A stretch of DNA of 60,288 nt, taken from positions 1-60,288 of IMG/VR virus record IMGVR_UViG_3300050021_000294. One strand, given 5' to 3'. A model generated the notes under the pieces. It searched no databases. It had not been told where the DNA came from and saw only the letters and a list, made by a program, of their open reading frames with translations. Below are positions 51,714-60,041 of this stretch, one piece after another. Made by a program: the position numbers and the translations under genes. The stretch comes from a virus. Each line of letters begins with the position of its first letter. The stretch's first letter is position 1.

Positions 51714-52571
51714 ATGACACAATCTCAAACGACTGTTGTAATAGAGCATATTACCATTCCACCAAATAGATTTGGTAGACTTCATCCAAGAATTTTTGCA
51801 GAAACACCCGAAGATTATAATTCCAATTTAGATATAGAACTATCCAGCATCGATGATGTCATCAAGAGAGATTATCGCAAAGGTGATGTTGTTGAATTGA
51901 ATTATATTGGAACCATTCCACAACTTGGAAAAATACTACAACCTACAAAAATTACGTTTCCCACAGAATCAAGTCTCGATCACGAATTGAGAATTGTTCG
52001 TAGTGGTCGGTGTACGAGTTGTTACAATCCACTAACTTGTCGCAATGGAAATTTGTATTGTGATAACACGACCTGTTCTTATAAAAACATTGATCGACTC
52101 GTGTATGCCTGCGGTCATCGAATATTAGATCTACCGGTTGGTAAATTAGATCTGGCCTATTGGTATTCAGATCAGTGTAGTGATATTGTGGCTCCAGTGA
52201 CACAGCTTCTCACTGCAGAACGAGACATACTAAATCAATTTGCTAAAGATGAAGATGAATTGAATTATATATTAGATACTTTTGTAACGCGACACAACCA
52301 ATTACACGGATATACCTATCCAGATGAAGTTCAATTGATTACCCAAGGTCGATTTCTAAATGCTTTATCCTTAAGAGGACTCTATCAATCAAATATCAAT
52401 CATCTTCAGACCGGATTGGCCTATGCAAATTGGCAGTGGAAAGATCTTCCGACTGTTTTGACAGATTCAAAGAAATTACAATCTCTAGGCATTCCACAAA
52501 AAGATGCTCGTGAAATTGTACAATCTACTTTGTTAGGAATAGACGAAGTCGCTTCTTTTGCCAATCTCTAG
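51714..52571 (+). CDS. LigA-like protein without adenylation domain, paralogue 1
   Basis: 285 residues that resemble only the C-terminal part of NAD-dependent DNA ligase (LigA). About 42-75 (SSIDDVIKRDYRKGDVVELN, then IGTIPQLGKI) match the OB-fold end HN-x-DEI-x-xxDIRIGDxVxVxxAGxVIPQ. Cys100, 103, 116 and 121 (C-x2-C-x12-C-x4-C) give the ligase zinc finger. The remaining 160 residues align in pattern with the helix-hairpin-helix region (LDLPVGKLD, LSLRGLYQSNI). There is no KxDG nucleotidyl-transfer lysine and no BRCT. It may be a DNA-binding partner of a ligase half encoded elsewhere, or a repurposed nick or end binder. Tandem with a related gene. Confidence 0.7.
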   Translation: MTQSQTTVVIEHITIPPNRFGRLHPRIFAETPEDYNSNLDIELSSIDDVIKRDYRKGDVVELNYIGTIPQLGKILQPTKITFPTESSLDHELRIVRSGRCTSCYNPLTCRNGNLYCDNTTCSYKNIDRLVYACGHRILDLPVGKLDLAYWYSDQCSDIVAPVTQLLTAERDILNQFAKDEDELNYILDTFVTRHNQLHGYTYPDEVQLITQGRFLNALSLRGLYQSNINHLQTGLAYANWQWKDLPTVLTDSKKLQSLGIPQKDAREIVQSTLLGIDEVASFANL

Positions 52572-52583
52572 GATCAATGTATT

Positions 52584-53387
52584 ATGTCGAATTGTGAACA
52601 CATTCCAGTTTTAATTAAACACATCACGGCCGAACATGATAGATTTGGTCGCATACATTCTGTTGTAGAAATCTCTCCAATTATACGCAATGAAACTAAA
52701 ATATCAAAAATACATTTAACCGAACTTGATGATCTACTTTATATTAAATATAAAGTAGATGAAGTTATTAAACTTCCATTTATAGGAAATATTCCAAGAT
52801 TTAATTCTTCAAATAATCATTTTAGAGATTATTGTTATTGTTGTAATAAATTTCTTATTAATAAATATGGGGGCCTTTATTGTCCCAATGAAAATTGTTC
52901 AAAAACAATAGTTGCTCGTCTTATATATGCTGCACGTAAACCACTGTTAGATTTACCTATTTGTAAAGAAACATTAGAAGACATTGTTTTGAGTAGTGAT
53001 TTTGTCAACGATCTTCCTAGTTTGTTGTGTGTTGATATCAACCAACTGGATGAACTATTTGATCGCACTGAAAGTGAATTGATTGTTAGCGCCTTACAGT
53101 TGAGAATGGATCGATTGTTTGGTCGGGGATGTTCGCAGGAAGAACAATTGTTGGTACAAAGTAAGTTCCTCGATGCACTATCCATAACCGGTCTATATAA
53201 CAAAGACCGCATGAAAATTCATAAGGAATTGCAGGATAGAACTTGGTGTTGGGAAAATCTTACTGAAGTTCTTACTGATACCGGTTTTCTTGTTAAGTGT
53301 GGTATTGTAGCACAAGATGCTCGTGTTATCACTAAACATGCATTGAACCGAATTGTAGAACTAGATACCCTAGCTCGAGGGTTTTGA
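52584..53387 (+). CDS. LigA-like protein without adenylation domain, paralogue 2
   Basis: 267 residues, a diverged duplicate of the preceding gene: HITAEHDRFGRIHSVVEISP and KIHLTELDDLLYIKYKVDEV align with its OB region, Cys84, 87, 100 and 105 with its zinc finger (C-x2-C-x12-C-x4-C), and LDALSITGLYNKDRMKIHKE with its HhH part. It also lacks an adenylation domain. First half is A+T-rich compared with paralogue 1. The start is 12 bp after the previous stop. Two copies kept side by side suggest a heterodimer or distinct roles. Confidence 0.68.
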   Translation: MSNCEHIPVLIKHITAEHDRFGRIHSVVEISPIIRNETKISKIHLTELDDLLYIKYKVDEVIKLPFIGNIPRFNSSNNHFRDYCYCCNKFLINKYGGLYCPNENCSKTIVARLIYAARKPLLDLPICKETLEDIVLSSDFVNDLPSLLCVDINQLDELFDRTESELIVSALQLRMDRLFGRGCSQEEQLLVQSKFLDALSITGLYNKDRMKIHKELQDRTWCWENLTEVLTDTGFLVKCGIVAQDARVITKHALNRIVELDTLARGF

Positions 53388-53396
53388 TATCTAACA

Positions 53397-53708
53397 ATGA
53401 AAGAAACTATCATGAATACTCCAGTTATGTCACAACAAGAAAAGACTTTTCAAACAACAATTGAAATTCTTCGACGACAGCGAGAAACACAATCCGATTT
53501 AGTGGTACAACTTTCTGTACAAATTACCGAACTAGCTGCACACTCTGCTGCACAACAACAAAGTATCATCGATCTTCAACAGGAAAAAGATGAACTACTT
53601 GTTGAACAATCATGCATGTTGAATAATACACGACATGTCATTGCCAAACTTGATCAATTAGATAAGCAATTGAAATTGATTCTATCTTCAGTAAATATGC
53701 TTGTGTAG
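53397..53708 (+). CDS. Coiled-coil protein (103 residues)
   Basis: Long heptad-type helix over nearly the whole length (QTTIEILRRQRETQSDLVVQ, IIDLQQEKDELLVEQSCMLN). Start is 53397 or an ATG at 53412; neither has a strong ribosome site. Ends at a small hairpin. Likely an adaptor or scaffold protein. Confidence 0.6.
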   Translation: MKETIMNTPVMSQQEKTFQTTIEILRRQRETQSDLVVQLSVQITELAAHSAAQQQSIIDLQQEKDELLVEQSCMLNNTRHVIAKLDQLDKQLKLILSSVNMLV

Positions 53709-53729
53709 GATGATGATTTAATCATCATC
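53709..53729 (+). terminator. Small hairpin, possible terminator
   Basis: GATGATGATT / AATCATCATC stem with one-base loop, immediately after the stop. Confidence 0.5.
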
Positions 53730-53761
53730 TTATAGAATTCATAAAAAGATAGGAGAGTCTT

Positions 53762-54868
53762 ATGTTTGCAGCACTAGAACAGACCACTATGATGACGCCA
53801 ATGGATTCCACAATGCAAGAATTTGACGATACGGTATTTGATGGTCTGGCATTGGAAGTAGAAATCAATGAACTTCGTCAAGAAGTTCGTGCAACAATGA
53901 CAACGATCGACGAACTCAATGCTCTACATGCTAGTATCGAAGCACATGGATTGTCAGTTGCTCTGTTACAATTTGCCAATACGAACAATGCTTTAAGTCT
54001 TGTCATTCCGGAAATTCCTTCACTTGAATCGATGAGTGTCGAATCGACAGATGAAGCACGAGATGCTGCTTTAGAAGGCATTTTGCGCACCGTTGGTGAT
54101 CTCGTTGGTGGGGTGATTACTAAAATCAAAGCCATGGGTGCTAAGATTATCTCTTCTATCAAATTGTGGTTTGAATCAACTACTGAATTGCAAAAACAAA
54201 CAGCAAAGTACAAAGCGGCAGTTGCTGGTAAGGCGTTTGATACCGAACTCTTCAATACACTTACGTCGAAACTGATTCCATGCAACCAACTCATCGAACT
54301 GATTGACCTTGGTCCGGCGAATAGTACTTTTACATTTGCCATCATGAAGATGAAGGTTCCAGAAACCAATACTGATAGAGAGATATGGTTGACTGAATAC
54401 CACAAGCTTTATGCTAAATACATAGGTGGTTTCTCTATTGTTAAAAACGAATGGGTTTTGAAACCAAAACCAACATCAACAACATATACTGCTGCTGGCT
54501 ATACTGAAAAATCATTTGATGATATTGTCAATCACCTTGAAGCTTTTGTTGAAGACGAACTTCACAACTACGATAGTCTCTGTGCTGAATTTGAACGCTA
54601 TGAAGATTATGTTATGCGGCGTCTTGACGAATTGACTGTGACCAATACGACAAGTGGTCATAATACTCAAATTGATCCAGAAACCAATCGTCCGAAAGTC
54701 ACAATAGGTAAATCAACCACAGTAACAAAAACTGAAGGTGCTAAGATTTTGGATTATGTGTTTGATCTTTCTGGAGAGCACTATATCCGCAATAGCAATA
54801 TTAGCTGGAAAGATGGTGCTCGTCGTGGTCTGCGCGTGCTGAATGATTTGACTAAGGCCTACAAGTAA
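53762..54868 (+). CDS. Probable head/inner-body protein with cleavage site
   Basis: 368 residues; AGGAG stands 9 nt before the ATG. An acidic, helical N-terminal 90 residues (DDTVFDGLALEVEINELRQE) ends at SVE (92-94), which fits the S/A/G-x-E cleavage motif of the phiKZ prohead protease; the following segment begins a Gly/Ile-rich helix (VGDLVGGVITKIKAMGAKII). Propeptide-plus-mature layout is typical of phiKZ inner-body proteins packed in the capsid. The C-terminal 130 residues are helical with a basic end. Identity is an inference from this layout; ends at a strong hairpin. Confidence 0.55.
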   Translation: MFAALEQTTMMTPMDSTMQEFDDTVFDGLALEVEINELRQEVRATMTTIDELNALHASIEAHGLSVALLQFANTNNALSLVIPEIPSLESMSVESTDEARDAALEGILRTVGDLVGGVITKIKAMGAKIISSIKLWFESTTELQKQTAKYKAAVAGKAFDTELFNTLTSKLIPCNQLIELIDLGPANSTFTFAIMKMKVPETNTDREIWLTEYHKLYAKYIGGFSIVKNEWVLKPKPTSTTYTAAGYTEKSFDDIVNHLEAFVEDELHNYDSLCAEFERYEDYVMRRLDELTVTNTTSGHNTQIDPETNRPKVTIGKSTTVTKTEGAKILDYVFDLSGEHYIRNSNISWKDGARRGLRVLNDLTKAYK

Positions 54869-54900
54869 TTTCGTTAACATATTTTTTGTTTGAATACGAC

Positions 54901-54934
54901 AGTACTGAGATCGGCACATGCCGATCTCAGTACT
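54901..54934. terminator. Bidirectional hairpin terminator
   Basis: 16-bp stem AGTACTGAGATCGGCA with loop CA, between genes converging from 54868 (+) and 54965 (-). Confidence 0.8.
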
Positions 54935-54964
54935 ACCAACTCCAAAATTGTCTAGGAATATATA

Positions 54965-55864
54965 CTACAAAGTAACTAGTTTTGCTTCAATAGCCACCAA
55001 TCGTGAGATGACACCTGTGAAGGCGGCATCAGTACCGAGATCGGCCGCTGTCAAAAATGTATTGGCACCAAGATAGGCATTGATATTGACGAGAGTCTGA
55101 TAAATAGAAGACACATCAGATAATGTTACGCCACCACCATAAGCATGATAAGTGACAGAAATAATACCAGCAAATGGTCGAGTTACTAGAATGGATCGAT
55201 ATACACCAGAAGTATTGGTGGTAGAACGCGTTCTTTCTATATCGCAACCAATGATGATATAATCAACATTTCTAACCAATGGCACAGGTGGTGTGGTGCC
55301 AGAGATAGTCAATACCACACTATCAGCAAAGAATGCTCCAGAAACCGGAATGATGAGATTCATTCCAGAAAAAGTATTTGTGGTATAAGGTTCTGCAACA
55401 ATAAGATTGGATGTATTGGTTTCATTTGGATCAGCTGGTAATAATTTAGGTATTGCTGGTGTTGATGTAGTTGTCGTTGTCATAATCGAAAGTTTTGTCT
55501 CAATGACAGCCAATCGTGATAGTATATTAGCGATTACATCTTTATAAAGCAGTTGATAATTACAAGAGATTGTATATGGTGTTGTAAAGGCAGTAATAAT
55601 TTGAATACTACTTATCAAAGTTGCCGTAAAAACACTACTGACAGCCATCGCTTGACCCATCGCAGTGTAATCCGCAACAGCAACTGTCCAATCGGTACCA
55701 AATACTAAAGTCGTGGAAGTACCAAGAATAGTTATGTCTAAACTATTTTGATAAATAGGTGTTTTAAAATCTATTCGTTGACCAACCATAAAAATTCTAT
55801 ACTGGTCATTCGTCACCGCATAAGTTGGATCAACTCCGGTGAGATCTGGCGTGGTATCAGACAT
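54965..55864 (-). CDS. Probable virion protein of a fibre/baseplate operon
   Basis: 299 residues with GGAGG 9 nt before the ATG. Ser/Thr/Val-rich and strand-dominated. Two halves look repeated: NILSRLAVIETKLSIM and GVISRLVAIEAKLVTL are similar helical ends, and each half holds strands with YQSILVTR or FGTDWTVAV-like patterns, so it is probably a duplicated domain. Last of a three-gene minus-strand unit. Likely a tail or fibre-network protein. Confidence 0.6.
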   Translation of the reverse strand: MSDTTPDLTGVDPTYAVTNDQYRIFMVGQRIDFKTPIYQNSLDITILGTSTTLVFGTDWTVAVADYTAMGQAMAVSSVFTATLISSIQIITAFTTPYTISCNYQLLYKDVIANILSRLAVIETKLSIMTTTTTSTPAIPKLLPADPNETNTSNLIVAEPYTTNTFSGMNLIIPVSGAFFADSVVLTISGTTPPVPLVRNVDYIIIGCDIERTRSTTNTSGVYRSILVTRPFAGIISVTYHAYGGGVTLSDVSSIYQTLVNINAYLGANTFLTAADLGTDAAFTGVISRLVAIEAKLVTL

Positions 55865-55887
55865 ATCCTACGATCCTCCGGACATTG

Positions 55888-56502
55888 TTAGGGAGCAGCA
55901 AGTGCAATCAATGTATTTTGATAATAAGTATTGAGATTTTGGGCAGCCGTTGCTAATGCAATCTGTTGTTGTAATTGTTGATAAAGTGTTGCATATGGCA
56001 CTTGGGCATCTGTACGAGCAGCTACTAATGCGACATAATCCGCTGCAGACATATACGTTGTGCCGAGACTATAAAGTTTGACTGGACTGGTTACTCCAAC
56101 AACTCCACTGATAATGGAATTGATTTCACTAACAATCCAAGTTAATGCAGCTTCATCGGCAAATAGTCCAAGTGAAACACCAATAGCAAGATTGTTATAA
56201 CAACCAACCATAGGATCTGGTACTGTTGCTAACAGTGAGGATGGTATATAAATAGAAGTACCTATACCATTTGCTGGTACTAAATAAAGCACCGTGTCAT
56301 TTGCATAGTTGTGGGCATCGGTCGTATATTGTGCCGAACTAAGTCCCGCCGGAATGTAGAGATTGATAACAAAATCGATACCAACAGTAATAGCTTCATC
56401 AAAAGAAAGCAATTCTTTTACAGTATATATGCCATTTAAAGTGGTAAAACCAGTATTGAAGGTATAAGCACAAGTACTATCTATGACGGGTAATGGAATC
56501 AT
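55888..56502 (-). CDS. Probable virion protein
   Basis: 204 residues; start overlaps the stop of the upstream gene (ATGA). Strand-rich first 110 residues and a C-terminal Ala/Gln-rich helix (YQQLQQQIALATAAQNLNTY) with trimer-forming appearance. No family recognised; part of the same minus-strand structural unit. Confidence 0.6.
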   Translation of the reverse strand: MIPLPVIDSTCAYTFNTGFTTLNGIYTVKELLSFDEAITVGIDFVINLYIPAGLSSAQYTTDAHNYANDTVLYLVPANGIGTSIYIPSSLLATVPDPMVGCYNNLAIGVSLGLFADEAALTWIVSEINSIISGVVGVTSPVKLYSLGTTYMSAADYVALVAARTDAQVPYATLYQQLQQQIALATAAQNLNTYYQNTLIALAAP

Positions 56503-57908
56503 GGCGCTGGTACCAGACTGAGATAGGATGTCTTTGTCATGACGTAATAGATGACATCTCCCACACTAAATGTAATATAACTACGGGAATCATTTGGTGG
56601 AGTATAAAGTGACAGCAGTGGATTGACTACAACATTTCCAGAAGCACGAGATAGTGCAGATCCTAATAGTGCTGCAAACTGTTGGGTCAATATAGTCATC
56701 GTTGCAAATAGTGGATTGGTGGTAGCCACATTTTGATACGTTGGATGTTCTCCAAGCAATGATAATCTCAATGGATCATTTCCACTATCTGGTATAGCCA
56801 AGACGGTCATAGCATTGTAGAAAGCTGAAATGAGATCAAGATTTGCTGTAATAAATCCGGTTGTCATATCATACAGTGCAACTTCTGCATCGGAGATGGC
56901 TGTTGGTATAGATACTATATTTGGATAAATAATGACACTAATAAGCGAAGTGGTTGCTTCCCACATCGGCAATAGATAAAATACTTCCGTTACAAACAAG
57001 GATGGAAAAAGTGCTTTCCAGCCAGCTAAAGTACCAACACCGGGTACTAAAGAAGTTCCGGTGACGGCACTTATCAGTAGATTCCGAATGGCTGTCCTAA
57101 TGGCAATATCCCCAGGAACACATCCATTATAAAGTATGTTAAATTCAACCGGAGCTGAATTTCCAAAACCATCAACTACCAATACAGTTTTTGCGACATA
57201 TCCACTATACTGAGCAGATTGGATATAACTTTGAAGATCCTGTTGACTTGTACTACTAGATACCAATGCTGTGGTGAAGACATTATCTGTGCTTGTTGTA
57301 ATACTCAGGGTATAAAGTTCTGATAAGGGTATCGGTGGGATTACAACAGCAATTGTCGACAGCGGATACTTGGTATAAAAGATTGTATTGTTTAACCAAA
57401 TACGAAATTGATATTGAGTGCCATCAGTAATTACAAAAGTAAATGTCACATAATCAGGACAAATAATGGCTGTCGGTACAATGGTATCATATACATCCGC
57501 TGAGGTATGTGTTGTGCTGTAAACATAACTTGATGTGAGATACTGTGGCCATGCTACAAGTGCTAATTCAACTTCGGCTGTCGTGGCACTTGTATTATAA
57601 GCAAAACAAAGTTGATCGATAATAGCAAATAAATTCTGTCGTTCAGTTAAAGTCCAAACAGTTTGAGTTGCAGTTAAGACTGCAGCGTATTCATTTTGAT
57701 CAATGATCAATCGTGATTTGGTTGTAAAGGGTAGATTGAGATCAAGTGCACGAGATGTTCGTGGATCTGTAAATTCTTGTGGGGTTACAAAATAAGATAA
57801 TGATTGGGAAGATAATACACACATACCACCATTTTTACGAACTGGATTGAGTCCACTGGTGATATCTAAGAAACTTGGGTCATACAGGAATGCATGGATA
57901 ATCGCCAC
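56499..57908 (-). CDS. Large virion-like protein
   Basis: 469 residues from a GTG with AAAGGA about 8 nt upstream. Ser/Thr/Ile/Val-rich, alternating strands and loops with a helical stretch near 100 (TERQNLFAIIDQLCFAYNTS) and another near 340-420. First gene of the three-gene minus-strand unit, divergent from an early gene. Such composition is typical of tail or baseplate-proximal structural proteins; no specific relative recognised. Confidence 0.6.
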   Translation of the reverse strand: MAIIHAFLYDPSFLDITSGLNPVRKNGGMCVLSSQSLSYFVTPQEFTDPRTSRALDLNLPFTTKSRLIIDQNEYAAVLTATQTVWTLTERQNLFAIIDQLCFAYNTSATTAEVELALVAWPQYLTSSYVYSTTHTSADVYDTIVPTAIICPDYVTFTFVITDGTQYQFRIWLNNTIFYTKYPLSTIAVVIPPIPLSELYTLSITTSTDNVFTTALVSSSTSQQDLQSYIQSAQYSGYVAKTVLVVDGFGNSAPVEFNILYNGCVPGDIAIRTAIRNLLISAVTGTSLVPGVGTLAGWKALFPSLFVTEVFYLLPMWEATTSLISVIIYPNIVSIPTAISDAEVALYDMTTGFITANLDLISAFYNAMTVLAIPDSGNDPLRLSLLGEHPTYQNVATTNPLFATMTILTQQFAALLGSALSRASGNVVVNPLLSLYTPPNDSRSYITFSVGDVIYYVMTKTSYLSLVPAP

Positions 57909-57995
57909 TATAACAATCCTTTATAATACATATTCGTGGTTCTAGCTGAACTATAGGATGTTCATACTGCCTTAGTAATTATTTTATTACAATGT

Positions 57996-58003
57996 GCTAT
58001 TAT
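57996..58003 (+). promoter_or_regulatory. Weak early-promoter-like element GCTATTAT
   Basis: Reads GCTATTAT followed by CTA and TTGAAG. The ATTAT and the TTGAAG are as in other early promoters but the 5' half deviates, so this is a weak candidate for the gene at 58103. Confidence 0.3.
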
Positions 58004-58102
58004 CTATTGAAGAGAGAGATAGATATATCTTATGAGGGAACTCCTTATGTTCCTCCTGAAAGAGTCTCCTATAAACCAATATTGAATGAAAGAAGTTGTA
58101 CC

Positions 58103-58399
58103 ATGAAGAGAAAAAATACGTTTCCATTTACAGCAAGTATGCGACGTTTCGATGACGCATCTGGCGATGTTGAGAATTTTTATACCATTCATGGGACAAC
58201 TGTTGTTTTTAACAGCGACCTTGTTGATTCATTTACCATGCTTCCTGTTGTCGATTCAAACTCCATTGGTGTGAGATTGCATAATCAAGATGGCACCTGT
58301 ATCGATAGACTGTTTTCTATGGTTGACGATAAACTCTGTGAAGTTCCTCCAACCATGCCACCGATTCCTGGAATCGCGATTGACCACCACGCACTGTAA
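58103..58399 (+). CDS. Small unknown early-region protein (98 residues)
   Basis: ATG at 58103 behind GAAAGAAG; the frame is open from 57992. Basic N-terminus (MKRKNTFPFTASMRRF), strand-rich middle, ends in a Pro/Ile-rich stretch and a terminator. Likely one of the small early accessory genes found here. Confidence 0.6.
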   Translation: MKRKNTFPFTASMRRFDDASGDVENFYTIHGTTVVFNSDLVDSFTMLPVVDSNSIGVRLHNQDGTCIDRLFSMVDDKLCEVPPTMPPIPGIAIDHHAL

Positions 58400-58411
58400 T
58401 ATTGACGCCTC

Positions 58412-58450
58412 ATGATAGTGATCATCTCGATTTGAGATGATCACTATCAT
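58412..58450 (+). terminator. Hairpin terminator
   Basis: 17-bp stem ATGATAGTGATCATCTC with loop GATTT, 13 nt after the stop at 58399. Confidence 0.75.
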
Positions 58451-58480
58451 CACATAATAACTTCATTGAAATCTCAGATA

Positions 58481-58488
58481 CATATTAT
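58481..58488 (+). promoter_or_regulatory. Early promoter CATATTAT
   Basis: Context TCAGATACATATTATTTTTT then TGAAG. One base off at the start and one at the end of the consensus, but CAGATA and TTGAAG flank it. Confidence 0.6.
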
Positions 58489-58495
58489 TTTTTTG

Positions 58496-58536
58496 AAGTA
58501 AATAGTTACAATGGCGTGAGGCCATAGTGTTTTTTG
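58496..58536 (+). ncRNA. Possible very short early transcript
   Basis: About 25 nt after the promoter at 58481 comes the hairpin ATGGC-GTGAG-GCCAT (58511-58525) followed by AGTGTTTTTT, like an intrinsic terminator. No reading frame is present before it. A promoter with so near a terminator suggests a small RNA or an attenuated leader of a lost gene. Confidence 0.35.
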
Positions 58537-58581
58537 GAGAGATCATCACTCGTACCTATATAGTTCATATTCATACAGATA

Positions 58582-58589
58582 TATATTAT
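58582..58589 (+). promoter_or_regulatory. Early promoter TATATTAT
   Basis: Context CAGATATATATTATTTAT then GTGAAG; 48 bp before the next small gene. Confidence 0.7.
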
Positions 58590-58636
58590 TTATGTGAAGA
58601 TGTCGGAGTTTTAACAGTCATTCTGGAGTAATAGCT

Positions 58637-58846
58637 ATGAAGATCAAAACGCTGTTAAAAGACTTTGCTGAAGCAAGAAAGCGACGTCAACAACGCATTC
58701 TTTACAAACTTGCTGTTGATGGCAAAACACGTCTCTACTTCATGGGATTTGGTGTCTATCTACCAGATCGCGAAAATGCCATACGGTATAACAAGAACCA
58801 TCTACCAAGAATTTTGGCAGATGGCGTCAGAAGTGAATTGGCTTAA
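58637..58846 (+). CDS. Small basic early protein (69 residues)
   Basis: GGAG 8 nt before the ATG. Strongly basic helix at the start (FAEARKRRQQRILYKLAVDG), then a strand pair (TRLYFMGFGVYLPDR) and a helix. Own promoter and terminator. The size, charge and arrangement are those of phage takeover proteins, which commonly target host RNA polymerase, ribosomes or nucleases; target unknown. Confidence 0.65.
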   Translation: MKIKTLLKDFAEARKRRQQRILYKLAVDGKTRLYFMGFGVYLPDRENAIRYNKNHLPRILADGVRSELA

Positions 58847-58859
58847 ATAACACAAGGGG

Positions 58860-58885
58860 ACACAACTGGAATATTCCAGTTGTGT
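58860..58885 (+). terminator. Hairpin terminator
   Basis: 12-bp stem ACACAACTGGAA / TTCCAGTTGTGT with loop TA, 13 nt after the stop. Confidence 0.75.
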
Positions 58886-58925
58886 TACTTTCTCAACAAC
58901 AGTGTGTTTCAATTAAATTCAGATA

Positions 58926-58933
58926 TATACTAC
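58926..58933 (+). promoter_or_regulatory. Early promoter TATACTAC
   Basis: Context TCAGATATATACTACCCAGG; T-to-C change within the core. 53 bp before the next gene. Confidence 0.6.
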
Positions 58934-58985
58934 CCAGGCGATGATACTCCACAAATATCATCAAAACAACTAACAGGAGACAATC

Positions 58986-59252
58986 ATGCCGGATATCACA
59001 CTTACTTCTGACCAAGTCAAACTAGCCAGAGATGTGTTTTTGGGAACTTGTTTGCTTTCACAAAACGATCAGATTGCAGCAGCGTATTCTAGCATACACA
59101 ACATCAGAACTGACTTTTCTACTCCAGTGGATCCTGTCTGGTATGCTCCATTGAAAATAATATACGACGAGATACAATTGCTTCCTGCCAGACAACGCAG
59201 GATTCGATCAAATGCCCGCCTGACACACCGCATTTTGAATAACCTTCCATAA
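58986..59252 (+). CDS. Small early protein (88 residues)
   Basis: AGGAG 8 nt before the ATG. Helical, with a basic C-terminal third (PARQRRIRSNARLTHRILNN). Own promoter and terminator, as for its neighbours. No family recognised. Confidence 0.65.
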   Translation: MPDITLTSDQVKLARDVFLGTCLLSQNDQIAAAYSSIHNIRTDFSTPVDPVWYAPLKIIYDEIQLLPARQRRIRSNARLTHRILNNLP

Positions 59253-59258
59253 CGAATA

Positions 59259-59296
59259 CTATCATGCTGAGGGGAGAAATTCCCTCAGCATGATAG
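59259..59296 (+). terminator. Hairpin terminator
   Basis: 17-bp stem CTATCATGCTGAGGGGA with loop GAAA (one G-T pair), 7 nt after the stop. Confidence 0.75.
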
Positions 59297-59341
59297 ATTC
59301 TATTTTATATGGGTTTACTGCGTTTCATCGTATTTCAGATA

Positions 59342-59349
59342 CATACTAC
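59342..59349 (+). promoter_or_regulatory. Early promoter CATACTAC
   Basis: Context TTCAGATACATACTACACCA; two changes from TATATTAC but the CAGATA lead is kept. 60 bp before the next gene. Confidence 0.5.
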
Positions 59350-59408
59350 ACCAATGATAGAAAGAGAATAAATAACTCTTCTAGTAACCCACATAAGGAA
59401 TTGTTCCT

Positions 59409-59975
59409 ATGAATACCAAGATCATCATTGCTGCTGCTGTCGGTACAGTTTCGGCTGTTGTCGTCGGCGGAGCTATCTGCTACAAGTTCTGCAAGAAGGC
59501 CAAGACTCCGGCGGCGATTCCTTCGACGACCGCACCAGCTGCGCCGGCTCCCGCCAAGCAGTATCTCGCCCCCTTCATCAAGATGATGATGGATCACAAT
59601 ATCCCGGTCGACCACAACATCGACATCGGCACCACCGACTATCTCGACTACCCCGTGAAGAACCGGTTGTTCTGCGGATTCGACGCACAGGGTCGGGCGT
59701 TCGTCAACCTTCCGCTCAAGGTGGCGAAACGCATCAATGGGATCGATTGGACGCAGTATGATGCTGCGGTGGTGCTGTTTCAGAGGGAAGCCTCGGACCA
59801 TACGCTCTTCGTGCTGGGTGGCGATACCAGCACGATCCTGCCGGATGATTTTCCCGGAAACGATTTCTCAGAAGGCTGGACCTTCGATCCGCTCCTGGCT
59901 TTGCTGGAAGGAAAGATGTTGTTGAATACCAAGAACAACACCACTTACGAGATCATCCTCGGGAAAGTTGGCTAA
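59409..59975 (+). CDS. Early membrane-anchored protein (188 residues)
   Basis: One N-terminal hydrophobic segment (about 5-24, IIIAAAVGTVSAVVVGGAIC) followed by a basic CysLys patch and a Pro/Ala/Thr linker (about 33-50), then a soluble domain. This fits a type II or signal-anchored protein; Lys on the far side of the segment would keep the domain in the cytoplasm. The DNA is visibly more G+C-rich than the neighbouring small genes (about 53% in the line 59701-59760), suggesting adaptation for high expression or recent acquisition. Upstream AAGGAATTGTTCCT holds the ribosome site. Function unknown. Confidence 0.7.
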   Translation: MNTKIIIAAAVGTVSAVVVGGAICYKFCKKAKTPAAIPSTTAPAAPAPAKQYLAPFIKMMMDHNIPVDHNIDIGTTDYLDYPVKNRLFCGFDAQGRAFVNLPLKVAKRINGIDWTQYDAAVVLFQREASDHTLFVLGGDTSTILPDDFPGNDFSEGWTFDPLLALLEGKMLLNTKNNTTYEIILGKVG

Positions 59976-60041
59976 CTCGTTCTCTGCATGCCGTGCCTAA
60001 AACTCCGTCTTTCACAATTCTGTTCATCAAGGAAGTTCATC

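Noticed and set aside
54961-54968. TATACTAC on the plus strand
   Set aside because: Overlaps the stop codon of a minus-strand gene and points into its antisense; no plus-strand gene follows.
56572-56579. TATATTAC on the minus strand, 70 bp before a minus-strand gene
   Set aside because: It lies inside a coding region, lacks the CAGATA lead and TTGAAG, and the gene starts in the stop of its upstream neighbour, so it needs no promoter. An 8-mer this A+T-rich occurs by chance.
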